DNA of 23,989 bases from CAXNKH01 sp049296795 (GTDB lineage Bacteria > Pseudomonadota > Gammaproteobacteria > Burkholderiales > Burkholderiaceae_C), in NCBI GenBank assembly GCA_049296795.1, contig JBAQTC010000050.1, positions 1 through 23,989 on the forward strand. Direction: 5' to 3'. Made by a program: the position numbers and the translations under genes. This document shows, in pieces, positions 6,740 through 14,540 of this stretch. Below the pieces are notes generated by a model. The model ran no database searches. It was given only the letters and a program-made list of their open reading frames with translations, and had not been told where the DNA came from. Every line of letters starts with the position of its first letter. The first letter of the stretch is position 1.

Positions 6740-8512
6740 ATGAAGCAAGATATGAAGCTAACTGACTACGCAATCGACTACCTGCACTCCCGAGGAACAA
6801 AGCATGTCTTCGGGATGTCGGGCGGCGCCGCCGTCCATCTGTTTGACTCGGCGACCAAACATGCTGGCGTCGGGACGACGTTTGTTGCCCATGAACAGTC
6901 CGCCGCCATGGCGGCCGACGGGTATTACCGCGTGTCGGGCCGCATGGGTGCGTGTGTTGTGACCAGTGGCCCGGGCGCCACCAACCTGCTCACCGGAGTC
7001 TGCTGTTCTTATTATGATTCGGTACCGGCACTGATGCTGACCGGACAAGTTGCCACGCACAGGCTTAAAGGTGAACGCAAGGTGCGCCAGGTCGGATTCC
7101 AGGAAACCGACGCCCTGTCTATCTACTCCAGCGTGACCAAATACGCCGAACAACTGCGCGACCCCAACCAGGTCGCCAGCGTCTTGGATCGCGCTTACGC
7201 CGAGGCCGAGGCTGGCCGGCCAGGGCCGGTGTTGGTGGACATTCCCGACGACCTCCAGCGTGCGCAGGTCGATACCGCAGCGCTGCCGCGTTACGCCGCG
7301 CCAGCACAAGCGCGCTCAGTTGGCTTGTCGGCGCAGCTGCAGTCGCTCCTGAGGCAGATTTCTGCAGCGAAGCGTCCTGTCATCGTATTGGGTGGCGGCT
7401 TGAGTACGCCGCGCAGGGTGGACGAGCTTCGCGAGTTTCTCAAGCATGTCGAGGTTCCGCTGCTGCAAACCTGGGCCGGGCTCGATCTGGTTCCGTACGA
7501 CTGGAGGCATCGCGTCGGCACCTTTGGCGTGTACGGCTCGCGCCTTGGCAATTTTGTCGTCCAGCACGCTGACCTGGTCGTCTGCCTGGGTACCCGGCTT
7601 TCGCAAAATCTCACGGGCGGCATTCTCAGCACCTTTGCATCGAAGGCGCGAATCGTCATGGTCGATGCAGACCAGGGCGAGATGGACAAATTCGACGGCT
7701 ACGGCATCGAGATCGCGGAACGCATTCAGTGCCTGATGGAAGATTTTTTCGACACTGTCAAGGTGGCCGTCAAGCAGTTTGAGGCACCCGCCATCGAGCC
7801 ATGGTTGGCAACCATAGACCGCTGGCGCGCAGAGCTGCCCGACGACATTCCGGCGGCGCCGGTCGATCAGGCCGGTTTTGTCGATGCACACCACTTCGTG
7901 CGTCAGCTATCAGACGTGCTCGCCAATGACGAGATTGTGTTTGTCGATACTGGCGGAAACTTGACCTGGACCTGCAACAACCTCAGGGTTAAGCCTGATC
8001 AAAGGGTTTTGTCAGCATGGAACTTCACGCCAATGGGATATGCGGTTCCGGCGGGCATAGGCGGCGCCGCAGCGGCGCCGGGCCGGCCGATCACCTGCAT
8101 TATTGGCGACGGCGGCTTGCAACTTTGTCTCGGTGAACTCGCAACGGTGGTCAGGCATAAGTTGCCCCTGAAGATTGTTCTGTTCAACAATCATTCGCAC
8201 GGCATCCAGAAGCAGACACTGGAGACTTGGCTCGACGGCAACTATGCCGGAGTGGACCCCGCTTCGGGTCTGGGATTGTCGGATTTTCCGAATGTCGCTA
8301 AGGCCATGGGACTACCGGTCGTCAACATCTCCAGAAGCTCCGACGTTGCGCGCAAGCTGAAGGAGGCCTACGCCATGTCAGGTCCGGTTTTCTGCAATAT
8401 AGAAATCAACCCAAATCAGAAGTTGTATCCGGTGCTCAAGGCAGGCGCGACGCTTGACAACCAGATGCCGCTGATCCCCGTAGAGCAGCTTGACGCGCTA
8501 CGTGCACTTTAA
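6740..8512 (+). CDS. Acetolactate-synthase-like ThDP-dependent enzyme
   Basis: The 590-residue product has the full three-domain architecture of the pyruvate oxidase/acetolactate synthase family. The N-terminal Pyr domain has Glu52 in AHEQSAAMAADGY and TSGPGATN; a middle domain spans about 190-345. The C-terminal PP domain has GDGG at 456-459 and Asn483-Asn484 closing the ThDP motif. These enzymes decarboxylate pyruvate or another 2-oxoacid and can ligate the two-carbon unit to a carbonyl. No ilvN-type regulatory subunit or amino-acid gene is nearby, so valine/isoleucine synthesis is unlikely. YerE, which adds an acetyl branch to a CDP-keto-sugar, belongs to this family and is the best functional analogy. 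Start could also be the ATG at 6752. Confidence 0.87.
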   Translation: MKQDMKLTDYAIDYLHSRGTKHVFGMSGGAAVHLFDSATKHAGVGTTFVAHEQSAAMAADGYYRVSGRMGACVVTSGPGATNLLTGVCCSYYDSVPALMLTGQVATHRLKGERKVRQVGFQETDALSIYSSVTKYAEQLRDPNQVASVLDRAYAEAEAGRPGPVLVDIPDDLQRAQVDTAALPRYAAPAQARSVGLSAQLQSLLRQISAAKRPVIVLGGGLSTPRRVDELREFLKHVEVPLLQTWAGLDLVPYDWRHRVGTFGVYGSRLGNFVVQHADLVVCLGTRLSQNLTGGILSTFASKARIVMVDADQGEMDKFDGYGIEIAERIQCLMEDFFDTVKVAVKQFEAPAIEPWLATIDRWRAELPDDIPAAPVDQAGFVDAHHFVRQLSDVLANDEIVFVDTGGNLTWTCNNLRVKPDQRVLSAWNFTPMGYAVPAGIGGAAAAPGRPITCIIGDGGLQLCLGELATVVRHKLPLKIVLFNNHSHGIQKQTLETWLDGNYAGVDPASGLGLSDFPNVAKAMGLPVVNISRSSDVARKLKEAYAMSGPVFCNIEINPNQKLYPVLKAGATLDNQMPLIPVEQLDALRAL

Positions 8513-8537
8513 ATTATCAAAAAAAGGAACCTTGACC

Positions 8538-8735
8538 ATGTGGCGAATTTGCGCTTTGGTCGAAATCGGCGCCCCTAAAAATGCTGCCGCGGTGTTCGAT
8601 CATTTTTCCAGTACGGGTATCAACATCTTCTCGCAAAAGCGCGGCTGTGCTCTGTTCGGGTCTCTCGATGATGTGCCTTTCAGCTACAAAGAAGGCAGCG
8701 TGTTCTTGAGCGCGAAGCCGGTGATGCCTTGGTAA
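8538..8735 (+). CDS. Small protein of unknown function (65 aa)
   Basis: I do not recognise this family. The ATG at 8538 follows AAAGGA (8523-8528) by nine bases and opens 65 codons beginning MWRICALVEIGAPKNAAAVF and ending SAKPVMPW. It starts 25 bases after the ThDP-enzyme gene and stops 23 bases before the dehydrogenase start, filling the gap. The reading frame has no odd codons and a mix of charged and aromatic residues typical of a small globular protein. There is no signal peptide or membrane helix. A TTG at 8532 is an alternative start. It could be an accessory subunit of the flanking enzymes or a degraded gene. Confidence 0.5.
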   Translation: MWRICALVEIGAPKNAAAVFDHFSSTGINIFSQKRGCALFGSLDDVPFSYKEGSVFLSAKPVMPW

Positions 8736-8758
8736 GCCTGAAGCCCATCAGGTTTGAG

Positions 8759-9820
8759 ATGAAAGCCGCCGTCCTTTCTCGCCTCGGCGAACCCCTTGGT
8801 GTGATGTCGGGGATTGAGTGCCCAGCACCAGGATGTGGGCAGGTGCTGGTGAAGCTCGCTTATAGCGGGGTATGCCACAGCCAGCTGATGGAAGTACGCG
8901 GACGCCGCGGCGCAGACGCTTACCTGCCGCACTTGCTGGGGCACGAGGGTACCGGAAAAGTGATCGAAGTGGGCGAGGGCGTCAGCAAGGTCAAACCTAA
9001 CGACCTCGTTGTCCTGGGCTGGATCAAGGGTAGTGGCCTCGATGGCGGTGGCGTGCGGTACCGTTGCGCCTGTATGTCGCAGGACATCAATGCCGGTGGA
9101 GTCACGACATTCAATGAGTACGCCTTGGTCTCCGAGAACCGCATTGTGCCCTTGCCGGTGGGTGTGCCGCTAGACGTCGGAGTGCTCTTCGGTTGTGCGG
9201 TGCCCACCGGCGCCGGCATCATTACGAATGACTTGCGCCCCGCACCAGGGAGCTGCATTGCTGTCTTCGGCCTTGGCGGTATCGGCATGAGCGCGTTGAT
9301 GGCGACCATGCTGTTCGACTGTGCCAAGGTCATCGCGGTCGATGTGTCTGCCGACAAACTGTCGCTGGCCCGCTCTTTTGGTGCGACGCACACGATCGAC
9401 GCAACGCAAACCGACCCGGTCAGTGAGATTCGATCCATGACGGGTGGTATTGGCGTCGAGTACGCCGTGGAAGCGTCGGGCCAGGTGAGCGTGATCGAAC
9501 AAGCTTTTGAGTCGGTGCGGCGCGGAGGTGGTGTATGCGTTTTTGCATCGCATCCTGAACATGGCAAGCGCATCTCGATCGACCCCTATGAATTGATATG
9601 CGGCAAGCAGATCAGAGGCAGTTGGGGCGGCAGCAGCAATCCCGACCGCGAGATTCCGATGTTCGCCAAGCTTTACCTGGAAGGCCGGTTGCCGCTCGAG
9701 AAACTCATCACCAAGCGATATCCGCTGGAGGCCATCAACGAGGCGCTGGACGACCTGGAACAGCATCGGGTAGGACGGCCGCTGGTCGAAATCGATACAA
9801 CCCTCGGCCAATCTGCATGA
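8759..9820 (+). CDS. Zinc-dependent medium-chain alcohol dehydrogenase
   Basis: The ATG at 8759 gives 353 residues with the standard MDR N-terminus MKAAVLSRLGEP; an in-frame TTG at 8729 would overlap the small gene. Catalytic-zinc ligands are visible as Cys39 (GVCHSQ), His62-Glu63 (GHEGTG) and probably Cys146. The NAD(P)-binding GLGGIG is at 171-176. The four-Cys structural-zinc lobe of classical alcohol dehydrogenases is absent; residues 88-120 instead read WIKGSGLDGGG through NAGGVTTFNEY. The enzyme should oxidise or reduce an alcohol/carbonyl pair. Given its neighbours the substrate is probably a modified sugar or a product of the ThDP enzymes. The stop overlaps a 20-codon ORF. Confidence 0.85.
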   Translation: MKAAVLSRLGEPLGVMSGIECPAPGCGQVLVKLAYSGVCHSQLMEVRGRRGADAYLPHLLGHEGTGKVIEVGEGVSKVKPNDLVVLGWIKGSGLDGGGVRYRCACMSQDINAGGVTTFNEYALVSENRIVPLPVGVPLDVGVLFGCAVPTGAGIITNDLRPAPGSCIAVFGLGGIGMSALMATMLFDCAKVIAVDVSADKLSLARSFGATHTIDATQTDPVSEIRSMTGGIGVEYAVEASGQVSVIEQAFESVRRGGGVCVFASHPEHGKRISIDPYELICGKQIRGSWGGSSNPDREIPMFAKLYLEGRLPLEKLITKRYPLEAINEALDDLEQHRVGRPLVEIDTTLGQSA

Positions 9821-9879
9821 GCAAGTTTTCCCGCCAGTACCTGAATGAAAAAAAAGTCGGAAACAGTGGACGCACCTAA
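9817..9879 (+). CDS. 20-codon ORF, possible remnant of a truncated gene
   Basis: An ATG overlaps the dehydrogenase stop (ATGA), the same coupling seen between real genes here. It opens a frame encoding MSKFSRQYLNEKKVGNSGRT, then stops. Base composition turns AT-rich immediately after. It may be the 5' end of a gene cut off by recombination, a leader peptide, or chance. No homology can be claimed at this length. Confidence 0.25.
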   Translation: MSKFSRQYLNEKKVGNSGRT

Positions 9880-9904
9880 TATATAAAAATAACCCTGAAA
9901 TCTC

Positions 9905-10993
9905 ATGAAGAAATTATGGATAGCTCTAAAGTTGTTGTTTTCGAATCCTAAGCGCTTCGTTTACAGAGTGCAGAACGAGTTCTTGGTGCCCTCCAATTGG
10001 CTTGTCCGTGCTCTCCGGCGGATCTACTGCATATTTGTGCCCAACAGGTCGGTTTTATCAAATGGCAATGATGACCGATTACTTTTTGTGTACGACACGC
10101 TTTTAAATCCAGTCACATTTGATTTTTTACATTACATGTATTATGCGGATTGGTTGCGTCGCCGAGCCGGTAAGACACATGTCGATATATTGCTGGTGAC
10201 CAGATTGAATCTGGCGAACTCGCGCGAAGAGAGTTATGTGGCTGGTGTAGGCTTCGATAACATTGACTGGAGATTGACTAATCTAATTATACCTCTATCG
10301 AGATTATTTTCCTCTGTCAGTAGGGTATATATTCTTGACCATAAAGAGGGCTTTGAAGTAGTCAAAGGGTATCACAGTATTCATCCTGAAGGGTATGGAT
10401 ATGCCAGCCCCAAGACGGCCGTCGTTCGGCTGGATACGCCAGGTTTAAATTATCTTCCTGTTTTGACTATTTGTGATACTGCCCAAAAAATTGTCGAAGC
10501 ATATTTTCCTGCGACTGATACTCGACGAATCGTCACCATCACTTTGCGAACCTATGACTATATTTCAAGCCGTAATTCAGACATAGCGTCTTGGGTTGAT
10601 TTTGCAGGTGAGCTTGACCCCTTGAAATACAGAGTTGTTTTTGTGCCAGACGCATCGATGCACGGCGTCGCCACACTAGGAAAAATCAATAATTTTGAGA
10701 TCTTTGATTCGGCCTGTTGGAACATAGAATTGCGAGCGGCACTATATCAACGTGCATGGATGAATATGGGGGTTGCGTCTGGTCCCTTGGCAATATCTGG
10801 TCTTATGGAGAAAGTGTGGACAGTAATGATTGATCGCACCATGGATTATCCTGAAAATTATCGGGCAGGCATTCTGTCAAATGGGAATGTTGCAGGAAAA
10901 GCCCCAAATTTTTACAGTAAATCATGTCAATTCTATCTGGGTAAAGATAGCAAGGAAACAATTCTGAAATTATTTAATGAGTATTCCGAGTGA
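9905..10993 (+). CDS. Unassigned AT-rich polysaccharide-locus protein (possible glycosyltransferase)
   Basis: I do not recognise this 362-residue protein. It starts with a basic amphipathic stretch (MKKLWIALKLLFSNPKRF) but has no clear transmembrane helix or signal peptide. A central VVRLDTPGLNYLPVLTICDTAQKIVE and a C-terminal AWMNMGVASGPLAISGLMEK are the most family-like parts. The latter loosely recalls the GVDSGPMHLA region of GT-B enzymes such as heptosyltransferases, but too weakly to assign. The gene is markedly AT-rich (18 G+C of 60 at 10081-10140) against the preceding block (39 of 60 at 9001-9060). This suggests separate acquisition. Start is ATG with little upstream Shine-Dalgarno sequence. 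Confidence 0.7.
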   Translation: MKKLWIALKLLFSNPKRFVYRVQNEFLVPSNWLVRALRRIYCIFVPNRSVLSNGNDDRLLFVYDTLLNPVTFDFLHYMYYADWLRRRAGKTHVDILLVTRLNLANSREESYVAGVGFDNIDWRLTNLIIPLSRLFSSVSRVYILDHKEGFEVVKGYHSIHPEGYGYASPKTAVVRLDTPGLNYLPVLTICDTAQKIVEAYFPATDTRRIVTITLRTYDYISSRNSDIASWVDFAGELDPLKYRVVFVPDASMHGVATLGKINNFEIFDSACWNIELRAALYQRAWMNMGVASGPLAISGLMEKVWTVMIDRTMDYPENYRAGILSNGNVAGKAPNFYSKSCQFYLGKDSKETILKLFNEYSE

Positions 10994-11030
10994 ATTTTTT
11001 GGGTTGTAGCTTAATAAAAAGAAATTTTTT

Positions 11031-12464
11031 ATGACCGATAAAGTGGTTTTGGTCTCGGGTAATTTCAATGTCCTGCATCCAGGGCATATGCGTCTCCTGC
11101 GTTTTGCTCGCGAGTGTGGTGCGCGACTACTGGTTGCAGTTTACTCTGACCGTATTGCTGGTAAAGGTGCCCATGTACCGGAAGGGCTTCGTTTGGAGGG
11201 GGTGCAGAGCAACGGTTGGGTCGATGAAGCGTTCTTGATGGATGAGCCGATTGCCGACGTCATTGAGCGCTTGCGCCCCGATATTGTCGTCAAAGGGAAA
11301 GAGCACGAACATGCCTTCAATGCTGAGTTGCAAGCGCTAGGGAAGTTTGGTGGTCGCCTGTTGTTCAGCTCCGGTGAGTCTGTTTTCTCTTCGGTGGATC
11401 TGCTGCGCAAAGAATTTCTGGAAGCCAATTTCAGATCCATCAGCTTGCCCGCTGACTACATGGAGCGTCATGGCATTGACCTCTCAAGAATGCAGGGCCT
11501 GCTAAAGCAGTTTGCATCGGTAAAAGTGTGTGTCGTCGGTGATTTGATCATCGATGAATACATTACCTGCCAACCACTAGGCATGTCTCAGGAGGACCCG
11601 ACCATTGTGGTCACCCCCATAGATTCGACGCGTTTCATCGGCGGTGCGGGCATTGTGGCTGCGCATGCGGCGGGCATGGGGGCGCAGGTTCGCTTCGTTT
11701 CCGTGACGGGTGCCGACGCTACTCGCGAGTTTGCCCAGAGCGAGCTTGCGGCTGCAGGGGTACCCGTTCGCTTGCTGGCTGACGACAGCCGCCCAACGAC
11801 CTTGAAGCAGCGGTATCGGTGCCAGGGAAAAACGCTGCTGCGTGTAAGCCATCTGCATCAGGGCGCTATCTCTACCCAACTGCAAGCCCGGTTGCTTGAG
11901 CAAATAGAGGAGGCCATGCTAGGTGTTGATTTGCTCGTATTTTCAGATTTCAACTATGGTTGTTTGCCCCAGCCGGTGGTGGACAAGGTCACGGCCATGG
12001 CCAAGGCTCGGGGTGTGATGCTGGCTGCAGATAGTCAATCTTCTTCTCAAGTAGGGGACATCAGCCGTTTTCGGGGCATGAATCTGCTGACGCCAACAGA
12101 GCACGAAGCGCGCCTTGGCACGCGCAACCGCGAAGATGGTCTGGTGGTTCTTGCTGAAGTTCTACGGCGAGAGTCTTCTGCTGGCAATGTTCTGCTCAAA
12201 ATGGGTGAAGAGGGCCTGCTGATCCACGCTGGCGATGGCGGCAGCGATGACTGGTTAACAGACAGGGTCGGCGCCCTGAACGCCGCGCCGCGCGATGTGG
12301 CGGGTGCGGGAGACAGTCTCTTGATCGCAAGTGCGCTGACGCTGGCCAGTGGCGGCAACATCTGGGAGGCGGCCTGTTTGGGGTCGCTCGCTGCTGCTGT
12401 ACAAGTGGGGCGTGTTGGCAATATGCCTTTACGCACTGAAGAACTTCTGCGGGAGCTGAGCTGA
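11031..12464 (+). CDS. Fused nucleotidyltransferase-PfkB sugar kinase (HldE domains in reversed order)
   Basis: The 477-residue product contains both activities of the heptose enzyme HldE, but reversed. Residues 1-135 are a cytidylyltransferase-like domain with GNFNVLHPGH (10-19) and ERLRPDIVVKGKEHE. Residues about 164-477 are a PfkB/ribokinase-type kinase with VVGDLIIDEY, FIGGAGIVAAHAAGMGA and the catalytic-base motif GAGD (425-428). In E. coli HldE, also 477 residues, the kinase comes first. HldE phosphorylates heptose 7-phosphate at C1 and later transfers a nucleotide to C1. With the SIS isomerase at 599 and the pyrophosphorylase just downstream, a heptose-like substrate is plausible. A dedicated GmhB-type phosphatase is not seen here. 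Gene stop and next start share one base. Confidence 0.85.
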   Translation: MTDKVVLVSGNFNVLHPGHMRLLRFARECGARLLVAVYSDRIAGKGAHVPEGLRLEGVQSNGWVDEAFLMDEPIADVIERLRPDIVVKGKEHEHAFNAELQALGKFGGRLLFSSGESVFSSVDLLRKEFLEANFRSISLPADYMERHGIDLSRMQGLLKQFASVKVCVVGDLIIDEYITCQPLGMSQEDPTIVVTPIDSTRFIGGAGIVAAHAAGMGAQVRFVSVTGADATREFAQSELAAAGVPVRLLADDSRPTTLKQRYRCQGKTLLRVSHLHQGAISTQLQARLLEQIEEAMLGVDLLVFSDFNYGCLPQPVVDKVTAMAKARGVMLAADSQSSSQVGDISRFRGMNLLTPTEHEARLGTRNREDGLVVLAEVLRRESSAGNVLLKMGEEGLLIHAGDGGSDDWLTDRVGALNAAPRDVAGAGDSLLIASALTLASGGNIWEAACLGSLAAAVQVGRVGNMPLRTEELLRELS

Positions 12465-13162
12465 TGAAGGCGCTGTTGCTGGCGGCCGGGCTTGGCACCC
12501 GATTGAGGCCCTTGACCGACACCATTCCGAAATGCCTGGTGCCTATCAAGGGGCAAGCCCTGCTCGGCGTCTGGCTTGATCGTCTGAGCCAGGCCGGGAT
12601 AGGCCCGTTTCTCATCAACACCCATTACCTGTCAGAGCGCGTGCAGGCGTTTGTTGCAGCCAGCCCTTATCGCGACCAGGTAACTTTGGCGCATGAAAAT
12701 GAATTATGGGGTACCGCCGGAACTTTAATTGCCAATCTTGATTTTTTTGAAGGCCAGGATGGCCTGCTAATTCACGCAGATAACTACTGCCTTGCGGATT
12801 TTGATGGCTTTTTGCAGGCGCACACGCGACGCCCATCATGCTGTTTGATGACCATGATGACCTTTCGCTCCGAAACCCCGGCGTCTTGCGGAATTGTTGA
12901 GCTGGATGCGCGTGGGGTGGTGGTGGGCTTCCATGAAAAGGTAGCCAACCCGCCGGGTAATCTGGCCAATGGCGCCGTGTATTTGCTGTCTGCGGAATTA
13001 CTTCAGACCCTGGCTACGGAGTTAAGCACGGTGGCGGATTTCAGTACAGAGGTGCTCCAGCAACTGGTTGGCCGCATTTACACCTATGAAACGAAAGAGT
13101 TTTTTCTGGATATTGGGTCGCCTGAGGCCTATGACAGGGCCAATTTGCGAAATTCCGAATGA
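12464..13162 (+). CDS. NDP-sugar pyrophosphorylase-like nucleotidyltransferase (HddC-like)
   Basis: The 232-residue product begins MKALLLAAGLGTRLRPLTDT with IPK at 21-23, the nucleotide-triphosphate-binding signature of sugar-1-phosphate nucleotidyltransferases. HENELWGTAGTLIANL, the HADNY metal-binding Asp region and GFHEKVANPPGNLANGAVYL follow as expected. It lacks the C-terminal beta-helix of GlmU-type enzymes. The size and pattern fit D-glycero-alpha-D-manno-heptose-1-phosphate guanylyltransferase (HddC) or mannose/glucose-1-phosphate nucleotidyltransferases; nucleotide and sugar cannot be fixed from sequence. The kinase fusion directly upstream (TGATG junction) suggests it uses a sugar 1-phosphate from that pathway. 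The flippase start overlaps its stop. Confidence 0.82.
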   Translation: MKALLLAAGLGTRLRPLTDTIPKCLVPIKGQALLGVWLDRLSQAGIGPFLINTHYLSERVQAFVAASPYRDQVTLAHENELWGTAGTLIANLDFFEGQDGLLIHADNYCLADFDGFLQAHTRRPSCCLMTMMTFRSETPASCGIVELDARGVVVGFHEKVANPPGNLANGAVYLLSAELLQTLATELSTVADFSTEVLQQLVGRIYTYETKEFFLDIGSPEAYDRANLRNSE

Positions 13163-14505
13163 CCGAAATTGCCATGCGTGCTTTTTTTACTCATCATTTC
13201 GGTCTGAGCCGTGCCGTTGCTTTTTCAGTGCTGCTGAAGTCATGGCAGGCAGGCGCTGGATTGCTGGGACTGTTTTTAATCGGCATGTACTTTCCCCCGG
13301 AGGTGCAAGGCTTTTATTACACATTTGCCAGCCTGGTGGCCCTGCAGTCCTTTGTCGAGCTGGGGTTGTACCTCGTGATTTCTAACGTGGCAAGTCACGA
13401 ATGGTCCAGGCTGATCCTTGCCAAGGACGGAAGTATCGAGGGTGATCCGCAGGCCTTGTCCAGGCTGGTCAGCTTGGGTAGATTTGTCTTCAAATGGTAT
13501 GCGGTCGCTGCATTGGTATTTTTTGTGCTGGCGGGAGGGGGGGGCTATTGGTTTCTTGGCAAAGCCCAGACGCATGGAATCGATTGGCAAGTACCCTGGC
13601 TGCTGCATATCGCGTTTTCGTCCATGTTGTTGTGGTGCATGCCGTTTCTCTCGTTGCTGGAGGGCTGCGAGCAGGTTGCACCGGTCGCTAAATTCAGAGT
13701 TTGGCAGTCCCTGGCCAGCAATCTCAGCTTTTGGATGGCCATTGCGGCCGGTGCGAATCTTTGGGCGGCACCCGCATTGAGTTCGGTATCTGCTGTGTTC
13801 TGCATCTATTACCTGGTTGTCAGTCGACGGCATTTTTTCAGGCCGTTTTTAAGGTCCCCTGTCGCGGCTTCTATAGACTGGAAAATAGAGATACTTCCCA
13901 TGCAGTGGCGTTTGGGTCTGCAGGGAGTCATGAACTACTTCGTGTTTGGATTGTTTACGCCAGTGATGTTTCACTACCATGGTCCCGTGGCAGCGGGGCA
14001 AATGGGGATGTCTTTGCAGTTGATCGGTGCTGTTCAATCCATAGCATCGATTTGGTTTATGGCGAACGCCCCGCGCTTTGGTATTCTTATTGCCCGAGGT
14101 GAGTTTGACCGGCTTGATGCAGAGTGGCGAAAGGCGACGCTACTGGCTGTGTCCATGATGCTGGTGGGAGTAGTCCTGCTGCTCGGCACCCTTTACCTGA
14201 TGACTGAAATGCATCTGGAGCTTGCGAATAGAGTGCTGTCTCCCTTTGCTGTTGCACTGCTGGCGGCAGGTGCGGTGTTCTCGTTGTGGGGGAGTAGCCT
14301 GTCTGTGTATTTGCGGGCTCACAAAAGGGAAGTCCTGTTGACGGCGGGGATGCTGTCAGGCCTGGTGATGGGCTTGATGGTCTGGCAATTAGGTTCGCGT
14401 TTCGGCCCACTGGGTGCGAGTACAAGTTACCTGTTCGTGCTCTCATGCGTCTCGTTTCCAATGGTGTTTTATGCCTGGAAAAAAGCACAACGTGATTGGC
14501 ATTAA
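13159..14505 (+). CDS. wzx: Wzx-type polysaccharide flippase (MOP superfamily membrane protein)
   Basis: The 448-residue product is almost entirely hydrophobic, with about a dozen predicted membrane-spanning stretches separated by short basic loops. Examples are the segments around AGLLGLFLIGMYF, AALVFFVLAGGGGYWFL, LLAVSMMLVGVVLLLGTLYLM and LLAAGAVFSLWGSSLSVYL. The N-terminal helix pair and the FGLSRAVAFSVLLKSWQAGA region are typical of Wzx proteins, which move lipid-linked oligosaccharide units across the inner membrane. The ATG at 13159 overlaps the preceding stop; a Met five codons later is an alternative. No Wzy polymerase is visible in the window, so chain assembly must depend on genes elsewhere, or a single unit is exported. 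Confidence 0.85.
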   Translation: MTEIAMRAFFTHHFGLSRAVAFSVLLKSWQAGAGLLGLFLIGMYFPPEVQGFYYTFASLVALQSFVELGLYLVISNVASHEWSRLILAKDGSIEGDPQALSRLVSLGRFVFKWYAVAALVFFVLAGGGGYWFLGKAQTHGIDWQVPWLLHIAFSSMLLWCMPFLSLLEGCEQVAPVAKFRVWQSLASNLSFWMAIAAGANLWAAPALSSVSAVFCIYYLVVSRRHFFRPFLRSPVAASIDWKIEILPMQWRLGLQGVMNYFVFGLFTPVMFHYHGPVAAGQMGMSLQLIGAVQSIASIWFMANAPRFGILIARGEFDRLDAEWRKATLLAVSMMLVGVVLLLGTLYLMTEMHLELANRVLSPFAVALLAAGAVFSLWGSSLSVYLRAHKREVLLTAGMLSGLVMGLMVWQLGSRFGPLGASTSYLFVLSCVSFPMVFYAWKKAQRDWH

Positions 14506-14540
14506 TCTTCAGGCCCGAAAAGTTTTATCCGACTTTCTTT

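Noticed and set aside
6740..8512. ilvB acetolactate synthase of branched-chain amino-acid synthesis
   Set aside because: There is no ilvN regulatory subunit or ilvC nearby and the gene sits in a glycan operon; the 65-aa downstream protein does not show an evident ACT domain.
9840..9904. Promoter before the AT-rich gene
   Set aside because: TATATAAAA gives a -10-like match, but there is no acceptable -35 hexamer at 16-18 bases, and AT-rich DNA yields such matches by chance.
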